This document shows, in pieces, positions 33,750 through 42,367 of a stretch of 64,000 nucleotides of DNA. Under the pieces are notes generated by a model that saw only the letters and a program-made list of their open reading frames with translations, had not been told where the DNA came from and searched no databases. This DNA is from Streptosporangium canum (lineage in GTDB: Bacteria > Actinomycetota > Actinomycetes > Streptosporangiales > Streptosporangiaceae): NCBI RefSeq assembly GCF_900113865.1, contig NZ_FOQY01000038.1, positions 1-64,000 of the forward strand. The letters are read 5' to 3'. Position 1 is the first letter of the stretch; every line of letters begins with the position of its first letter. Made by a program: the position numbers and the translations under genes.

Positions 33750-35408
33750 TCACGCGGCAGGCTGCGCCCGCTCGTCGGGGACGCAGTGGGTCATCTTCAG
33801 GTCGCCCACGTCGCGCGGCCCGTTCTTCCCCAGGTTGGACAGCCGCTCGCGCTCCTGCCCGCTCAGCTCCTGGCTCGCCAGCGGTTCGAGGTGGGCGACG
33901 TCCTCGGGACCGATCCCGAGTCCCTGCCCGACACGCAGCCCGAGCTCGTCCTCGGCCATCAGGAAGTGCCAGACCATGCGCTCCTGGACGGGGCGCTCGG
34001 CCTGGGACAGGAGGGTGACGAGGTTGAGCACGAGGTCGTCGCGCTCCCACTGCTCCATCAGCAGGTAGCGCTGGCCGGCCTGGGTGTAGTCGTCGGTCCT
34101 CGGGATGCGCTTGCGGGTCAGGCGCCCGGAGACGACCGGCCCCTGCTCGTCGTGGGTGGGGTAGTGCCCCTCGCGCAGCCCTCCGAGCAGGGACGGCTCG
34201 TAGTTGATGTGCGGGCTCTCCCCCTGGTCGTCGACGAGGTAGGTCATCTGGCCGTCGCGCTGGTTGGTGCGCACCTCGGCGTGCTTGGCCTGGTTGACCG
34301 GGAGCTGCAGGTAGTTGGGGCCCACCCGGTGGCGCTGGGTGTCGCTGTAGGAGAACGTCCGGCCCACCAGCATCTTGTCGTCGGAGAAGTCGAGCCCGTC
34401 GACCAGGACGCCGGTGCCGAAGGAGATCTGCTCGTTCTCGGCGAAGTTGTTGGCCACGTTCCGGTCCAGGACCATCCGGCCGACCGGCAGCGCGGGGAAC
34501 TCGTTCTCCGGCCATACCTTGGTGTCGTCCAGCGGGTCGAAGTCCAGCTCGGGGTGCTCCTCGTCGGTCATGATCTGCACCAGGAGCTCCCACTCGGGGA
34601 AGTCGCCGCGGTCGATCGCCTCACGCAGGTCCTTGGTGGCGTGCCCGAGCTCCTGGCCCTGTACGGCGGCCGCGTCGGCGGCGGTCATGCTCCGCACGCC
34701 CTGCTTGGGCATCCAGTGGTATTTCACCAGGTGCGTCTCACCCTCCTGGTTCAGCCACTTGTAGGTGTTGACGCCGAATCCCTGCATGTGGCGGTAGTCG
34801 GCGGGGATGCCGCGCGGGCTGAACAGGTTGACCAGCATGTGCATGCTCTCCGGCGTCTGCGACATGAAGTCGAAGATCCGGTTGGGCTCCTGCCGGAAGG
34901 TCACCGGGTCGGGCTTGAGCGCGTGGATCACGTCGGGGAACTTGATGGCGTCCCTGATGAAGAAGACGGCCAGGTTGTTGCCGACGAGGTCCCAGTTGCC
35001 GTCCTCGGTGTAGAACTTCACCGCGAACCCGCGAGGGTCGCGCGCCGCCTCGGAGGAGTCCCTGCCGCCGATCACGGTCGAGAAGCGCACGGCCAGGTCG
35101 GTCCGCTTGCCCGCCTCCTGGAACAGCTTCGCCCTGGTGTAGCGGCCGATCGGCTCCTCGCCCAGCTTGCCGTAGGCCTCGAAGTATCCGTAGGACGTCG
35201 CCCCGCGGGCGTGCACCACCCGCTCGGGGATCCGCTCGCGGTCGAAGTGGCTGATCTTCTCCAGGAACTGGTAGTTCTCCAGCGTGGCCGGGCCCCGCGC
35301 GCCGACCGTGCGCTGGTTCTGGTTGTCGTAGACCTGGTGTCCCTGCCGGTTGGTCAGCACCGGCCGCTCGTCGCCCGGCTGCTGTCCCCTGCTCGACACG
35401 TCCGTCAT
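33750..35408 (-). CDS. katA: monofunctional heme catalase, small-subunit clade
   Basis: 552 residues from ATG at 35408 with AAGGAGG 10 bases upstream. Distal His in VVHARGATSYGYFE, the Asn in DGNWDLVGNNLAVFF, and the proximal heme Tyr in RTFSYSDTQRHRVG. At ~550 residues without a C-terminal flavodoxin-like domain it belongs to the small-subunit type. Cytoplasmic H2O2 dismutation. It is the intact catalase of this region; a KatE fragment lies 1.8 kb away. TTGTCGG...CCGACAA half-sites at 35455-35486 may be a peroxide-regulator site. Confidence 0.95.
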   Translation of the reverse strand: MTDVSSRGQQPGDERPVLTNRQGHQVYDNQNQRTVGARGPATLENYQFLEKISHFDRERIPERVVHARGATSYGYFEAYGKLGEEPIGRYTRAKLFQEAGKRTDLAVRFSTVIGGRDSSEAARDPRGFAVKFYTEDGNWDLVGNNLAVFFIRDAIKFPDVIHALKPDPVTFRQEPNRIFDFMSQTPESMHMLVNLFSPRGIPADYRHMQGFGVNTYKWLNQEGETHLVKYHWMPKQGVRSMTAADAAAVQGQELGHATKDLREAIDRGDFPEWELLVQIMTDEEHPELDFDPLDDTKVWPENEFPALPVGRMVLDRNVANNFAENEQISFGTGVLVDGLDFSDDKMLVGRTFSYSDTQRHRVGPNYLQLPVNQAKHAEVRTNQRDGQMTYLVDDQGESPHINYEPSLLGGLREGHYPTHDEQGPVVSGRLTRKRIPRTDDYTQAGQRYLLMEQWERDDLVLNLVTLLSQAERPVQERMVWHFLMAEDELGLRVGQGLGIGPEDVAHLEPLASQELSGQERERLSNLGKNGPRDVGDLKMTHCVPDERAQPAA

Positions 35409-35454
35409 GATGACGCTTCCCTCCTTGCGGCGATCATTTCCGGCGTACCGAATC

Positions 35455-35486
35455 TTGTCGGCACACGGGGGTTCCATATCCGACAA
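35455..35486. promoter_or_regulatory. inverted repeat upstream of catalase
   Basis: TTGTCGG (35455-35461) and CCGACAA (35480-35486), 18 bases apart, 47-78 bases upstream of the catalase ATG. The copy distal to the gene also reads as a -35-like TTGTCG on the minus strand. A regulator site is plausible; no named consensus recognised. Confidence 0.4.
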
Positions 35487-35580
35487 AAGGCGCCTTATAG
35501 CACTGAAAGAAAAGAATCTCCGCAAGAGGGAAGGTCACATGAACGGCCTCCTGACCGCGCCCGGACGGACCACGGGCCGG

Positions 35581-35690
35581 CGGAACCTGACAGGCCGCGG
35601 ATCAGCGAGACCTGACAGGCCGCAGATCAGTGGAACCTGGCAGGCCGCGGATCGGCGGTATCTGACGGACCATGGATCAGCGGGACCTGG
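35581..35690. repeat. 25-bp tandem repeat, about 4.4 copies
   Basis: Units begin at 35581, 35606, 35631, 35656 and 35681 (partial); first unit CGGAACCTGACAGGCCGCGG plus ATCAG. Copies differ at a few positions. The last copies contain the stop codon of the ChaB-like gene (35677-35679), so the array looks like repeated duplication of that gene's 3' end. Confidence 0.85.
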
Positions 35691-36069
35691 CCGTGGCCCG
35701 CCGGTTGGCCTTCTTGATGGCCTCGACGAGCTGGTCCTTGGTCATCGTGGACCGCCCTTCCACGCCCAGCCGCCTGGCCACGTCGTACAGGTGCTGCTTG
35801 GACGCGTTGGCGTCGACCCCCTCGGCCGTCTTGCCCGGCTTCGGGGTGCTCCGGGCCGCCTGGGCGTCGGAGGGGCCCTTCCCGGCCTTCGGCTCCCAGT
35901 GGTCGCCGACCTTCTCGAAGGAGTGCTTCAGCGCGGCGAAGGCCGTGCGATGGGCCCGCTGCCCCTCGCCGTAGGTCCGCACCGCGGAGTCATGGGCCTT
36001 GATCCAGGTGTCCCGCGCCTTCTTGGGGGAGCGCTGCAGGGTCGACGGGAGCTCTTGTCGTGCCGGCAT
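35677..36069 (-). CDS. ChaB-like protein with Rho-N/SAP-type C-terminal domain
   Basis: 130 residues from ATG at 36069 (MPARQELPSTLQRSPKKARD), with GGAGAGAGG upstream. The N-terminal ~60 residues are the ChaB fold (TLQRSPKKARDTWIKAHDSAVRTYG...AALKHSFEKVGDHWEPK). A low-complexity linker leads to KQHLYDVARRLGVEGRSTMTKDQLVEAIKKANRR, a Rho N-terminal/SAP-like helix-extended-helix that binds nucleic acid. ChaB was named for cation transport but the family's function is unclear. Confidence 0.85.
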   Translation of the reverse strand: MPARQELPSTLQRSPKKARDTWIKAHDSAVRTYGEGQRAHRTAFAALKHSFEKVGDHWEPKAGKGPSDAQAARSTPKPGKTAEGVDANASKQHLYDVARRLGVEGRSTMTKDQLVEAIKKANRRATARSR

Positions 36070-36390
36070 CTTCAGATCACCTCTCTCCTTTCCCAGGCCC
36101 ATGCCCATGTCGCCACGATTCATGTCGCGGTCCCGGCGCCGTTCGCGGCGCTCACCCAGGCGCCGCCGGGTGGCCGGACGGGGAAGCCCCGGCGGCTCAG
36201 GGGGAGCGCTTCAGCAAGGAGACGACCGCCCGTTCCACGCCGCCCGGAGTTCGGTCATACCCGTCCCCTTACCCGGGAAGATCGGCCTCAGGAGCCCGCG
36301 GCGGGCCTGCGTCACGGCGTGCCCCGGCCTCCCGCGGCGTCTTCCCTGCGCTTTCCCGGGCCGCGGCGGTCCTCTGTAAGGTCGTGGGTC
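36070..36390. other. intergenic, ChaB-like / NarL regulator
   Basis: 321 bases between divergent genes. No recognisable gene on either strand. Contains the ribosome site of the ChaB-like gene and presumably both promoters. Confidence 0.35.
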
Positions 36391-37032
36391 ATGACGCTGC
36401 GAGTGGTGATCGCCGACGACGAGGACCTGATCCGTGCGGGCCTGAGGATCATCATCGACTCCGAGCCCGACCTCACCGTGGTGGGCGAGGCCGCGGACGG
36501 CGCGGCCGTCGTGCCGGTGGTGCGCGAGCACCGGCCGGACGTGGTGCTGATGGATGTGCGGATGCCGGCCGTGGACGGCATCCAGGCCACCCGTCGGCTG
36601 GCCGCGCTGCCCGAGCCGCCCAAGGTCGTGGTGGTCACCACCTTCGAGAACGACGACTACGTCTACGAGGCGCTCCGGGCCGGGGCGAGCGGCTTCCTGC
36701 TCAAGCGCACCCGCCCCGCCGAGCTGGTCCAGGCGATCCGGACGGTGGCCGCCAGCGACTCCCTGCTCTTCCCCGCCGCCATCCGCGCACTGGTCGCGCG
36801 TCGCGAGGCCGTCCGAGCCGTCCCCGGCATCGACCGGCTGACCTCGCGCGAGGCCGACGTGCTGCGCCTGATGACCCGGGGCCTGTCCAACGGCGAGATC
36901 GCCGGCGAGCTGGTCATCAGCATGGAGACGGTGAAGACCCACGTGGGCAACGTGCTGGCCAAGCTGGAGGCGCGCGACCGCACCCAGGCCGTCATCACCG
37001 CCTACGAATCGGGCTTCGTCTCCCCGAGCTGA
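36391..37032 (+). CDS. NarL/FixJ-type response regulator, orphan
   Basis: 213 residues. Receiver: IADDEDLIRAG (acidic pair), VVLMDVRMP with the phospho-acceptor Asp, VVTTFENDDY and FLLKRTRP (conserved Lys). LuxR-type HTH at the C-terminus: DRLTSREADVLRLMTRGLSNGEIAGELVISMETVKTHVGNVLAKLEARDRTQAV. No histidine kinase lies next to it, so its partner must be elsewhere. Confidence 0.93.
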   Translation: MTLRVVIADDEDLIRAGLRIIIDSEPDLTVVGEAADGAAVVPVVREHRPDVVLMDVRMPAVDGIQATRRLAALPEPPKVVVVTTFENDDYVYEALRAGASGFLLKRTRPAELVQAIRTVAASDSLLFPAAIRALVARREAVRAVPGIDRLTSREADVLRLMTRGLSNGEIAGELVISMETVKTHVGNVLAKLEARDRTQAVITAYESGFVSPS

Positions 37033-37142
37033 GACGGGCACGCCTCGGAGCCCCTGATTCCCCGGACCGCGTCGCCGAGGTGCTTCCCCCGCGGTGAGAA
37101 GGCCCTCCCCGGCCCCGGTCCCCGGCCCGAGACGCTCCCGCC

Positions 37143-37907
37143 CTAGATGGGCGAGCCCTCGTCCTCATCGCCCGGCCTCGGCCCCGGAGTCCCCGTGCCG
37201 CTCCGCGCGGGAGACGGCGACGTGGTGGGCTGCCCGGGCTCCGGCGACGCCGGGACCGGGGGCGGGGTCGGCACGAACATCGTCGGCGGCAACGGCTTGG
37301 GCGGCGGCTGGACCTCCTCGTCGCTGCGGAGCAGCAGCCAGGCCATCACGGCCAGCATCACCAGCAGCACGGTCAGCACGACCCCGGCGATGATCACCGA
37401 TCGGCGGGTCTCGACGGGCGGCGGCGCCCCCTTGGGCGGGGCGGGCAGCGCGGGCGAGCGGTCACTGATCCAGTGCGGCGCGAAGTCCGGGCCGTGCTGC
37501 TCGCCGATGAGCGTGCCGCGCACCAGCACCGGCTCCAGGAAGCGTTCGGCCCCCGCCCGGTCCGGCTCGTACGGCGTGGCCACCCACGGCGCGCTCCCAC
37601 CGTCCATGGCCAGCACCTGGGGGGCCGCGTCGGCCACCGCGGTGCGGCCGCGCGTCGCCCTGGCCATCCAGCCCCGCACACCCGAACGGCTGGCCGTCGC
37701 CTCCCGGATCCCGGTGACGAACCGGTCGCGGGCCGCCGGGTCGAGCGCGGCGCCCCTGGTCAGCACCGCGACCGAAACCGCCCGGCCGTCGGAGCCCTGT
37801 CCGAGGTAGACCAGCCCCGCGGGCCCCACCCGCAGGCGGGCCTGGAGAACGAAGGGCCCCAGATGGGGCGGGTCACCGTACTGGAGCGGACTGGCCACGC
37901 CTGCCAT
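37143..37907 (-). CDS. membrane protein with degenerate kinase N-lobe
   Basis: 254 residues. N-terminal GDPPHLGPFVLQARLRVGPAGLVYLGQGSDGRAVSVAVLTRG aligns by pattern with the Ser/Thr kinase glycine loop and VAxK strand, but the ATP-binding Lys is replaced (VSVAVL) and there is no C-lobe, HRD or DFG. One membrane helix follows (SVIIAGVVLTVLLVMLAVMAWLLL), then a Pro-rich extracellular tail. Such truncated pseudokinase-like proteins could regulate or dimerise with PknB-like kinases. Divergent from the MoxR operon. Confidence 0.7.
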   Translation of the reverse strand: MAGVASPLQYGDPPHLGPFVLQARLRVGPAGLVYLGQGSDGRAVSVAVLTRGAALDPAARDRFVTGIREATASRSGVRGWMARATRGRTAVADAAPQVLAMDGGSAPWVATPYEPDRAGAERFLEPVLVRGTLIGEQHGPDFAPHWISDRSPALPAPPKGAPPPVETRRSVIIAGVVLTVLLVMLAVMAWLLLRSDEEVQPPPKPLPPTMFVPTPPPVPASPEPGQPTTSPSPARSGTGTPGPRPGDEDEGSPI

Positions 37908-38033
37908 GAAAGCACATGACCGCGATCGGTCAGCGCCCGTGTGGGTGCTGACACGAAACGCGTTTGGGTACTAACGGGAAATACGCAGTCGGCCGGTTGT
38001 GCGGCCCCGCATTTCGTTTGGTGGAATATCAAC

Positions 38034-39038
38034 ATGACCGTCGCCGAAGAACTGCCGAGCGAGACCGACACCGGACTGCTGCGCGAGGCCCTGGCCGAGG
38101 TCCGGCGGGTCATCGTGGGCCAGGAGCACATGGTGGAACGGCTGCTCGTGGCGCTCCTCGCCCGGGGCCACTGCCTGCTCGAGGGCGTGCCGGGGGTCGC
38201 CAAGACCCTCGCCGCCTCCACGCTGGCCACCGTGGTGGGCGGCGACTTCGCCCGCATCCAGTTCACCCCCGACCTGGTCCCCAGCGACATCGTGGGGACC
38301 CGGATCTACCATCCCTCCCGCGAGGCGTTCGACGTCGAGCTCGGCCCGGTGTTCGTCAACTTCCTGCTCGCCGACGAGATCAACCGCGCCCCGGCCAAGG
38401 TGCAGTCCGCGCTGCTGGAGGTCATGGCCGAGCGGCAGGTCTCCCTGGCCGGGAAGACCCATCCGCTGCCCAGGCCGTTCATCGTGCTGGCCACCCAGAA
38501 CCCGATCGAGTCCGAGGGCGTCTACCCGCTCCCGGAGGTCCAGCGCGACCGGTTCCTCTTCAAGATCAGCGTCACCCATCCCAGCGCCCACGAGGAGCTG
38601 GAGATCCTGCACCGGATGAGCGTGGCCCCTCCCACCCCCAGGGCGGTGCTCGACCCCGCGCGGCTGATCGCGCTGCAGGCCATGGCCGACCAGGTCTCGG
38701 TCCACCAGCTCGTCGCCGACTACGTGGTCCGGCTGGTGATGGCCACCCGCTCCCCCGGCGAGTACGGCATGACCGACCTGGAGGAGAACATCGAGATCGG
38801 GGTCAGCCCCCGCGCCACGCTCGGCCTGGTCGCCGCCGGACGCGGCCTGGCCCTGCTGCGGGGCCGCGACTACCTGCTCCCCGACGACATCCGCGACGTG
38901 GCCGTGGACGTGATGTCCCACCGGCTGATGCTCACCTTCGACGCGCTGGCCGACGGGGTCGACCCCGAGGACGTGGTCAGGCAGATCCTGGCCGTCGTGC
39001 CGCCGCCCCTGGTGGTGTGGAACCAGGGCTCCCGATGA
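38034..39038 (+). CDS. MoxR-family AAA+ ATPase
   Basis: 334 residues. Walker A LLEGVPGVAKT, Walker B FLLADEINRAPAKVQSALLEVMAE, sensor 1 VLATQNPIESEGVYPLPEVQRDRFLFK. This is the standard MoxR core plus lid domain. MoxR ATPases act as chaperones for metal insertion or complex assembly with a VWA partner, which is encoded two genes downstream. Overlaps the DUF58 gene by 4 bp. Confidence 0.94.
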   Translation: MTVAEELPSETDTGLLREALAEVRRVIVGQEHMVERLLVALLARGHCLLEGVPGVAKTLAASTLATVVGGDFARIQFTPDLVPSDIVGTRIYHPSREAFDVELGPVFVNFLLADEINRAPAKVQSALLEVMAERQVSLAGKTHPLPRPFIVLATQNPIESEGVYPLPEVQRDRFLFKISVTHPSAHEELEILHRMSVAPPTPRAVLDPARLIALQAMADQVSVHQLVADYVVRLVMATRSPGEYGMTDLEENIEIGVSPRATLGLVAAGRGLALLRGRDYLLPDDIRDVAVDVMSHRLMLTFDALADGVDPEDVVRQILAVVPPPLVVWNQGSR

Positions 39039-40051
39039 GCCGCCGTGCCGCCCCCGGCGGCGTGGGAGCGGGCCCCTCGGCGACCGGCCGCGGAGGCGTG
39101 CCGGCGGCCACGGCCGAGCAGGCGCTGCGCCGGCTGGAGCTGACCGTCGTCCGCCGGCTGGACGGGCTGCTGCACGGCTCCTACCAGGGGCTTCTGCCCG
39201 GCCCCGGCAGCGAGTTCGGCGACAGCCGGGTCTACGTCCTCGGTGAGGACGACATCCGCCGGATGGACTGGGCGGTGACCGCCCGCACGACCGTCCCGCA
39301 CGTGCGGGACCTGATCGCCGACCGGGAGCTGGAGACCTGGGCGCTGGCCGACCTGTCGCCCAGCATGGACTTCGGCACCTCCGGGATGGAGAAGCGGGAC
39401 CTGGTGGTGGCCGCGCTGGGCGCGGTCGGCTTCCTGACCGGCCGGATCGGCAACCGCTTCGGCACATACGTGCTGCACGACGAGTACGTCCACCGGATGC
39501 CCGCCAGGGGCGGCCGTCCGGCCCTGTACGGCCTGCTGCACTCCCTGATGGAGGCCCCGCGGGGCCGTCCCGTCGCCGGTGCCCCTGACCTGGCCGAGGC
39601 GATCGGGGTGCTCGCCTCGGCACGGCGGCGGCGGGGCCTGCGCGTGGTCGTCTCCGACTTCCTGGACGCCGAGCCCAGCCTCGACCCCGGCCTGGAGCTG
39701 CCCTGGGAGCGGCCGATCCGCCGCCTGGCCGCCCGCCACCAGGTGCTGGCCATCGAGGTGATCGACCCGCGCGAGCTGGAGCTGCCGCCGGTGGGGCTGA
39801 TCAACCTGACCGATCCGGAGACCGGGCGGAGCCGCCGGATCCAGCTCACCGCCAAGGTGCGCGCCGCCTACGCCGAGGCGGCCGCGGCGCAGCGGGCCAC
39901 GACCGCCATGGCGATGCGCCGGTGCGGGGTGGCGCACCTGGTGCTGCGCACCGACCGCGACTGGATCCTCGACATCGCCCAGTTCGTGCTGCGGCAGCGG
40001 CGCATGGCACACCTGACGCACCGGCACCCGACCCCAGGAGTGACGCGGTGA
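39035..40051 (+). CDS. DUF58 domain protein
   Basis: 338 residues from ATG at 39035. DUF58 signatures: GSYQGLLPGPGSEFGDSRVYVLGEDDIRRMDWAVTARTTVPHVRDL and WALADLSPSMDFG, a degenerate VWA-like DxSxS (LSPSMD). The usual MoxR partner. Coupled by 4-bp overlaps to both neighbours. Lacks the N-terminal membrane helices of some DUF58 proteins. Confidence 0.93.
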   Translation: MSRRAAPGGVGAGPSATGRGGVPAATAEQALRRLELTVVRRLDGLLHGSYQGLLPGPGSEFGDSRVYVLGEDDIRRMDWAVTARTTVPHVRDLIADRELETWALADLSPSMDFGTSGMEKRDLVVAALGAVGFLTGRIGNRFGTYVLHDEYVHRMPARGGRPALYGLLHSLMEAPRGRPVAGAPDLAEAIGVLASARRRRGLRVVVSDFLDAEPSLDPGLELPWERPIRRLAARHQVLAIEVIDPRELELPPVGLINLTDPETGRSRRIQLTAKVRAAYAEAAAAQRATTAMAMRRCGVAHLVLRTDRDWILDIAQFVLRQRRMAHLTHRHPTPGVTR

Positions 40052-40995
40052 CCTTCCTCTCTCCGGCCCTGCTGTGGCTGTTCGCCGCGCTCGCCCTGGT
40101 CGTGGCGGGCTACGTGGCCGCCCAGTTCGCCCGGCGGCGCTACGCGGTGCGCTTCACCAACCTGCCGCTGCTGGCGCTGGTGGCCCCCTCGGGGCCCGGC
40201 TGGCGCCGGCATGTGGCCCCGGCCCTGTTCCTGCTGATGATGGGCCTGCTGATCATCGGCGCGGCCCGGCCGGCCGACTCGGTCCGGGTTCCCCGTGACC
40301 GCGCGACCATCATCATCGCGCTGGACATCTCGCTGTCGATGGAGGCCGCCGACGTCCAGCCCAACCGGATCACGGCCGCCAAGGAGGCCGCCCAGAAGTT
40401 CGTCGAGGACCTGCCGGAACGCTTCAACGTCGGCGTGGTCGCCTTCGCCCGCTCCGCCTCGGTCGTGGTCTCACCGACCACCGACCACCAGGCGGTGTCC
40501 GCCTCGCTGGGCAACCTGACCACCCGGGCGGGCACCGCCATCGGCGAGGCGGTGTTCAACTCCCTCGACGCCGTCCGCTCCTTCGACCAGCAGGCGGTCA
40601 CCGACCCGCCGCCCGCCGCGATCGTGCTGCTGTCCGACGGGGACAACACCTCCGGCCGGTCGGTCGCCGAGGCCGTCGACGCGGCGATGAGCGCGCGCGT
40701 GCCGATCTCCACGATCGCCTACGGCACCCAGGAGGGCACCGTCTCGATCGACGGCCGCGACGTGAACGTACCGGTGAACAAGGCCACCCTGCAGACCCTG
40801 TCGGAGGGCACCTCGGGCCGTGCCTACGAGGCGGAGTCGGGCAGCCAGCTCCGGGAGGTCTACGAGCAGATCGGCACCTCGCTCGGCTACCGGACGGTCC
40901 ACCAGGAGATCAGCCAGTGGTTCGTGGTGGCGGCGCTCCTGACCGGCCTGCTGGTCGCCGTGGCGGGCCTGCTGCTGGGGTCGCGGCTGCCCTGA
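40048..40995 (+). CDS. BatA-like VWA membrane protein
   Basis: 315 residues from GTG at 40048. N-terminal helices (LLWLFAALALVVAGYVAAQFARRR and ALFLLMMGLLIIGAARPAD), then a VWA domain with MIDAS residues in IIALDISLSMEA and LSDGDNT, and a C-terminal helix (WFVVAALLTGLLVAVAGLLLG). The VWA domain is thus on a membrane-anchored Aerotolerance-type (BatA) protein. Works with MoxR and DUF58 in envelope or chaperone functions. Confidence 0.93.
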   Translation: MTFLSPALLWLFAALALVVAGYVAAQFARRRYAVRFTNLPLLALVAPSGPGWRRHVAPALFLLMMGLLIIGAARPADSVRVPRDRATIIIALDISLSMEAADVQPNRITAAKEAAQKFVEDLPERFNVGVVAFARSASVVVSPTTDHQAVSASLGNLTTRAGTAIGEAVFNSLDAVRSFDQQAVTDPPPAAIVLLSDGDNTSGRSVAEAVDAAMSARVPISTIAYGTQEGTVSIDGRDVNVPVNKATLQTLSEGTSGRAYEAESGSQLREVYEQIGTSLGYRTVHQEISQWFVVAALLTGLLVAVAGLLLGSRLP

Positions 40996-41027
40996 GCCGG
41001 TCCCGCCCATTGGTAACGTTCTACGAC

Positions 41028-41639
41028 GTGGCACATTACTTCGAGGAGCGTCCCGAGACCGCCAGCCGTCCCGGCTCGGTCACGCTCGTGCTCCCCGACC
41101 TTCACCTGAGACTGGAGACCGACAGCGGGGTCTTCTCCCCCGAGCGGGTCGACCAGGGCACCCGGATCCTGCTGGAGACGGTGCCCCCTCCCCCGCCCGA
41201 GGGCGACCTGCTGGACCTGGGCTGCGGATACGGGCCGATCGCGCTGACGATGGCCTCGCGCGCTCCCGGGGCCACGGTCTGGGCGGTCGACGTCAACCGC
41301 CGTTCGGTCGAGCTGTGCGCCAGGAACGCACAGGCCGCCGCCCTTGACAAAGTAAGGTCAGTGCACGTCGACGAGGTCCCGCCGGAGATCCGCTACAGGA
41401 CCATCTGGTCCAACCCGGCGATCCGCATCGGCAAGGCCGCGCTGCACGAGATGCTGACCCGCTGGCTGTCCCGCCTCACCCCGGACGGCGTCGCCTACCT
41501 GGTGGTGCAGAAGCACCTGGGATCCGATTCCCTGCAGCGCTGGCTGAACGAGCAGGGCTGGCCCACGACCCGTACGGCCTCCCGGTCCTCCTACCGGGTC
41601 CTCCAGGTCCAGGCCCGGCCCGGCGAACCGGGCCGGTGA
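41028..41639 (+). CDS. class I methyltransferase, RsmC-like
   Basis: 203 residues from GTG at 41028 (VAHYFEERPETASR); TTG 41010 would add six. SAM motif I DLLDLGCGYGPIALTMA, motif II VDVNRRSVELCARNA, motif IV WSNPAIRIGK (canonical NPPIRxGK has the second Pro changed to Ala). RsmC methylates guanine N2 of 16S rRNA G1207. This single-domain form corresponds to the catalytic half. The altered motif IV might shift activity. Confidence 0.88.
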   Translation: MAHYFEERPETASRPGSVTLVLPDLHLRLETDSGVFSPERVDQGTRILLETVPPPPPEGDLLDLGCGYGPIALTMASRAPGATVWAVDVNRRSVELCARNAQAAALDKVRSVHVDEVPPEIRYRTIWSNPAIRIGKAALHEMLTRWLSRLTPDGVAYLVVQKHLGSDSLQRWLNEQGWPTTRTASRSSYRVLQVQARPGEPGR

Positions 41640-41726
41640 CCCCGGCCCGGCGGGCGGGGTCAGTCAGAAGAACGGCGGGCGAGGCACGGGCCTCCCGCGG
41701 AACGGACGAGAAACGGTGAACGAACG

Positions 41727-42287
41727 ATGATTGCAAACCCGCGCAGGCAGCTGCGGCCGACCGACGTCAAGCGGCTCAACCGCACCTGGCGCCGGAACAC
41801 CGAGGGCCGGCTCGCCCTGATCGTGGAGTCGGTGACCGGTCCGTTCAACATCGGCTCCATCTTCCGCACGGCCGCCGCCTTCGGGGTGGAGCGGATCTGG
41901 CTGGCGGGCAACGCCACTCCCCCGACCAACCCCAAGGCGCAGAAGACCGCCCTGGGCACCGACCGGCTGGTGGCCTGGGAGGAGCCGGTCCCCGCGGTGG
42001 AGGCCGTACGGGCCGCCAAGGCGGACGGGTTCACCGTCGTGGCGGTGGAGCTGACCGGAGACGCGGCGCCGCTGCACGCGGCGGAGCTCGGCGGCGACGT
42101 GTGCCTGGTCGTGGGCAGCGAGGACCACGGCTGCTCACCGGCGCTGCTGGAGGCCGCCGACGGCGTCTGCTACATCCCGCAGGTCGGCCGGGTGGGCTCG
42201 TTCAACGTCGCGGTCGCGACGGCGATAGCGCTGGCCGAGGCCCGCCGCCGGGAATGGTCCGGCAAGGAGGCCCCGGACGGGGAATGA
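41727..42287 (+). CDS. SpoU/TrmH-family RNA 2'-O-methyltransferase
   Basis: 186 residues. SPOUT motifs: VESVTGPFNIGSIFRTAAAFGVERIWLAG (motif 1), VCLVVGSEDHGCSPALLEAADGVCYIPQVGRVGSFNVAVATAIALAE (motifs 2 and 3, forming the trefoil knot that binds SAM). Methylates a ribose in tRNA or rRNA. TrmH-like by its length and the HxxxGxS/FNV signature. Confidence 0.93.
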   Translation: MIANPRRQLRPTDVKRLNRTWRRNTEGRLALIVESVTGPFNIGSIFRTAAAFGVERIWLAGNATPPTNPKAQKTALGTDRLVAWEEPVPAVEAVRAAKADGFTVVAVELTGDAAPLHAAELGGDVCLVVGSEDHGCSPALLEAADGVCYIPQVGRVGSFNVAVATAIALAEARRREWSGKEAPDGE

Positions 42288-42367
42288 GCGCCGCGCGGGC
42301 TCCCGTGACCCAAACGTTCACCCGCCCGCGATGACGAGCCGCGCTCATACCGGGCATACTCCTGCAC

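Noticed and set aside
33447..35615. Long plus-strand open frame across the catalase region
   Set aside because: It is antisense to a well-conserved catalase, with composition typical of GC-rich shadow frames.
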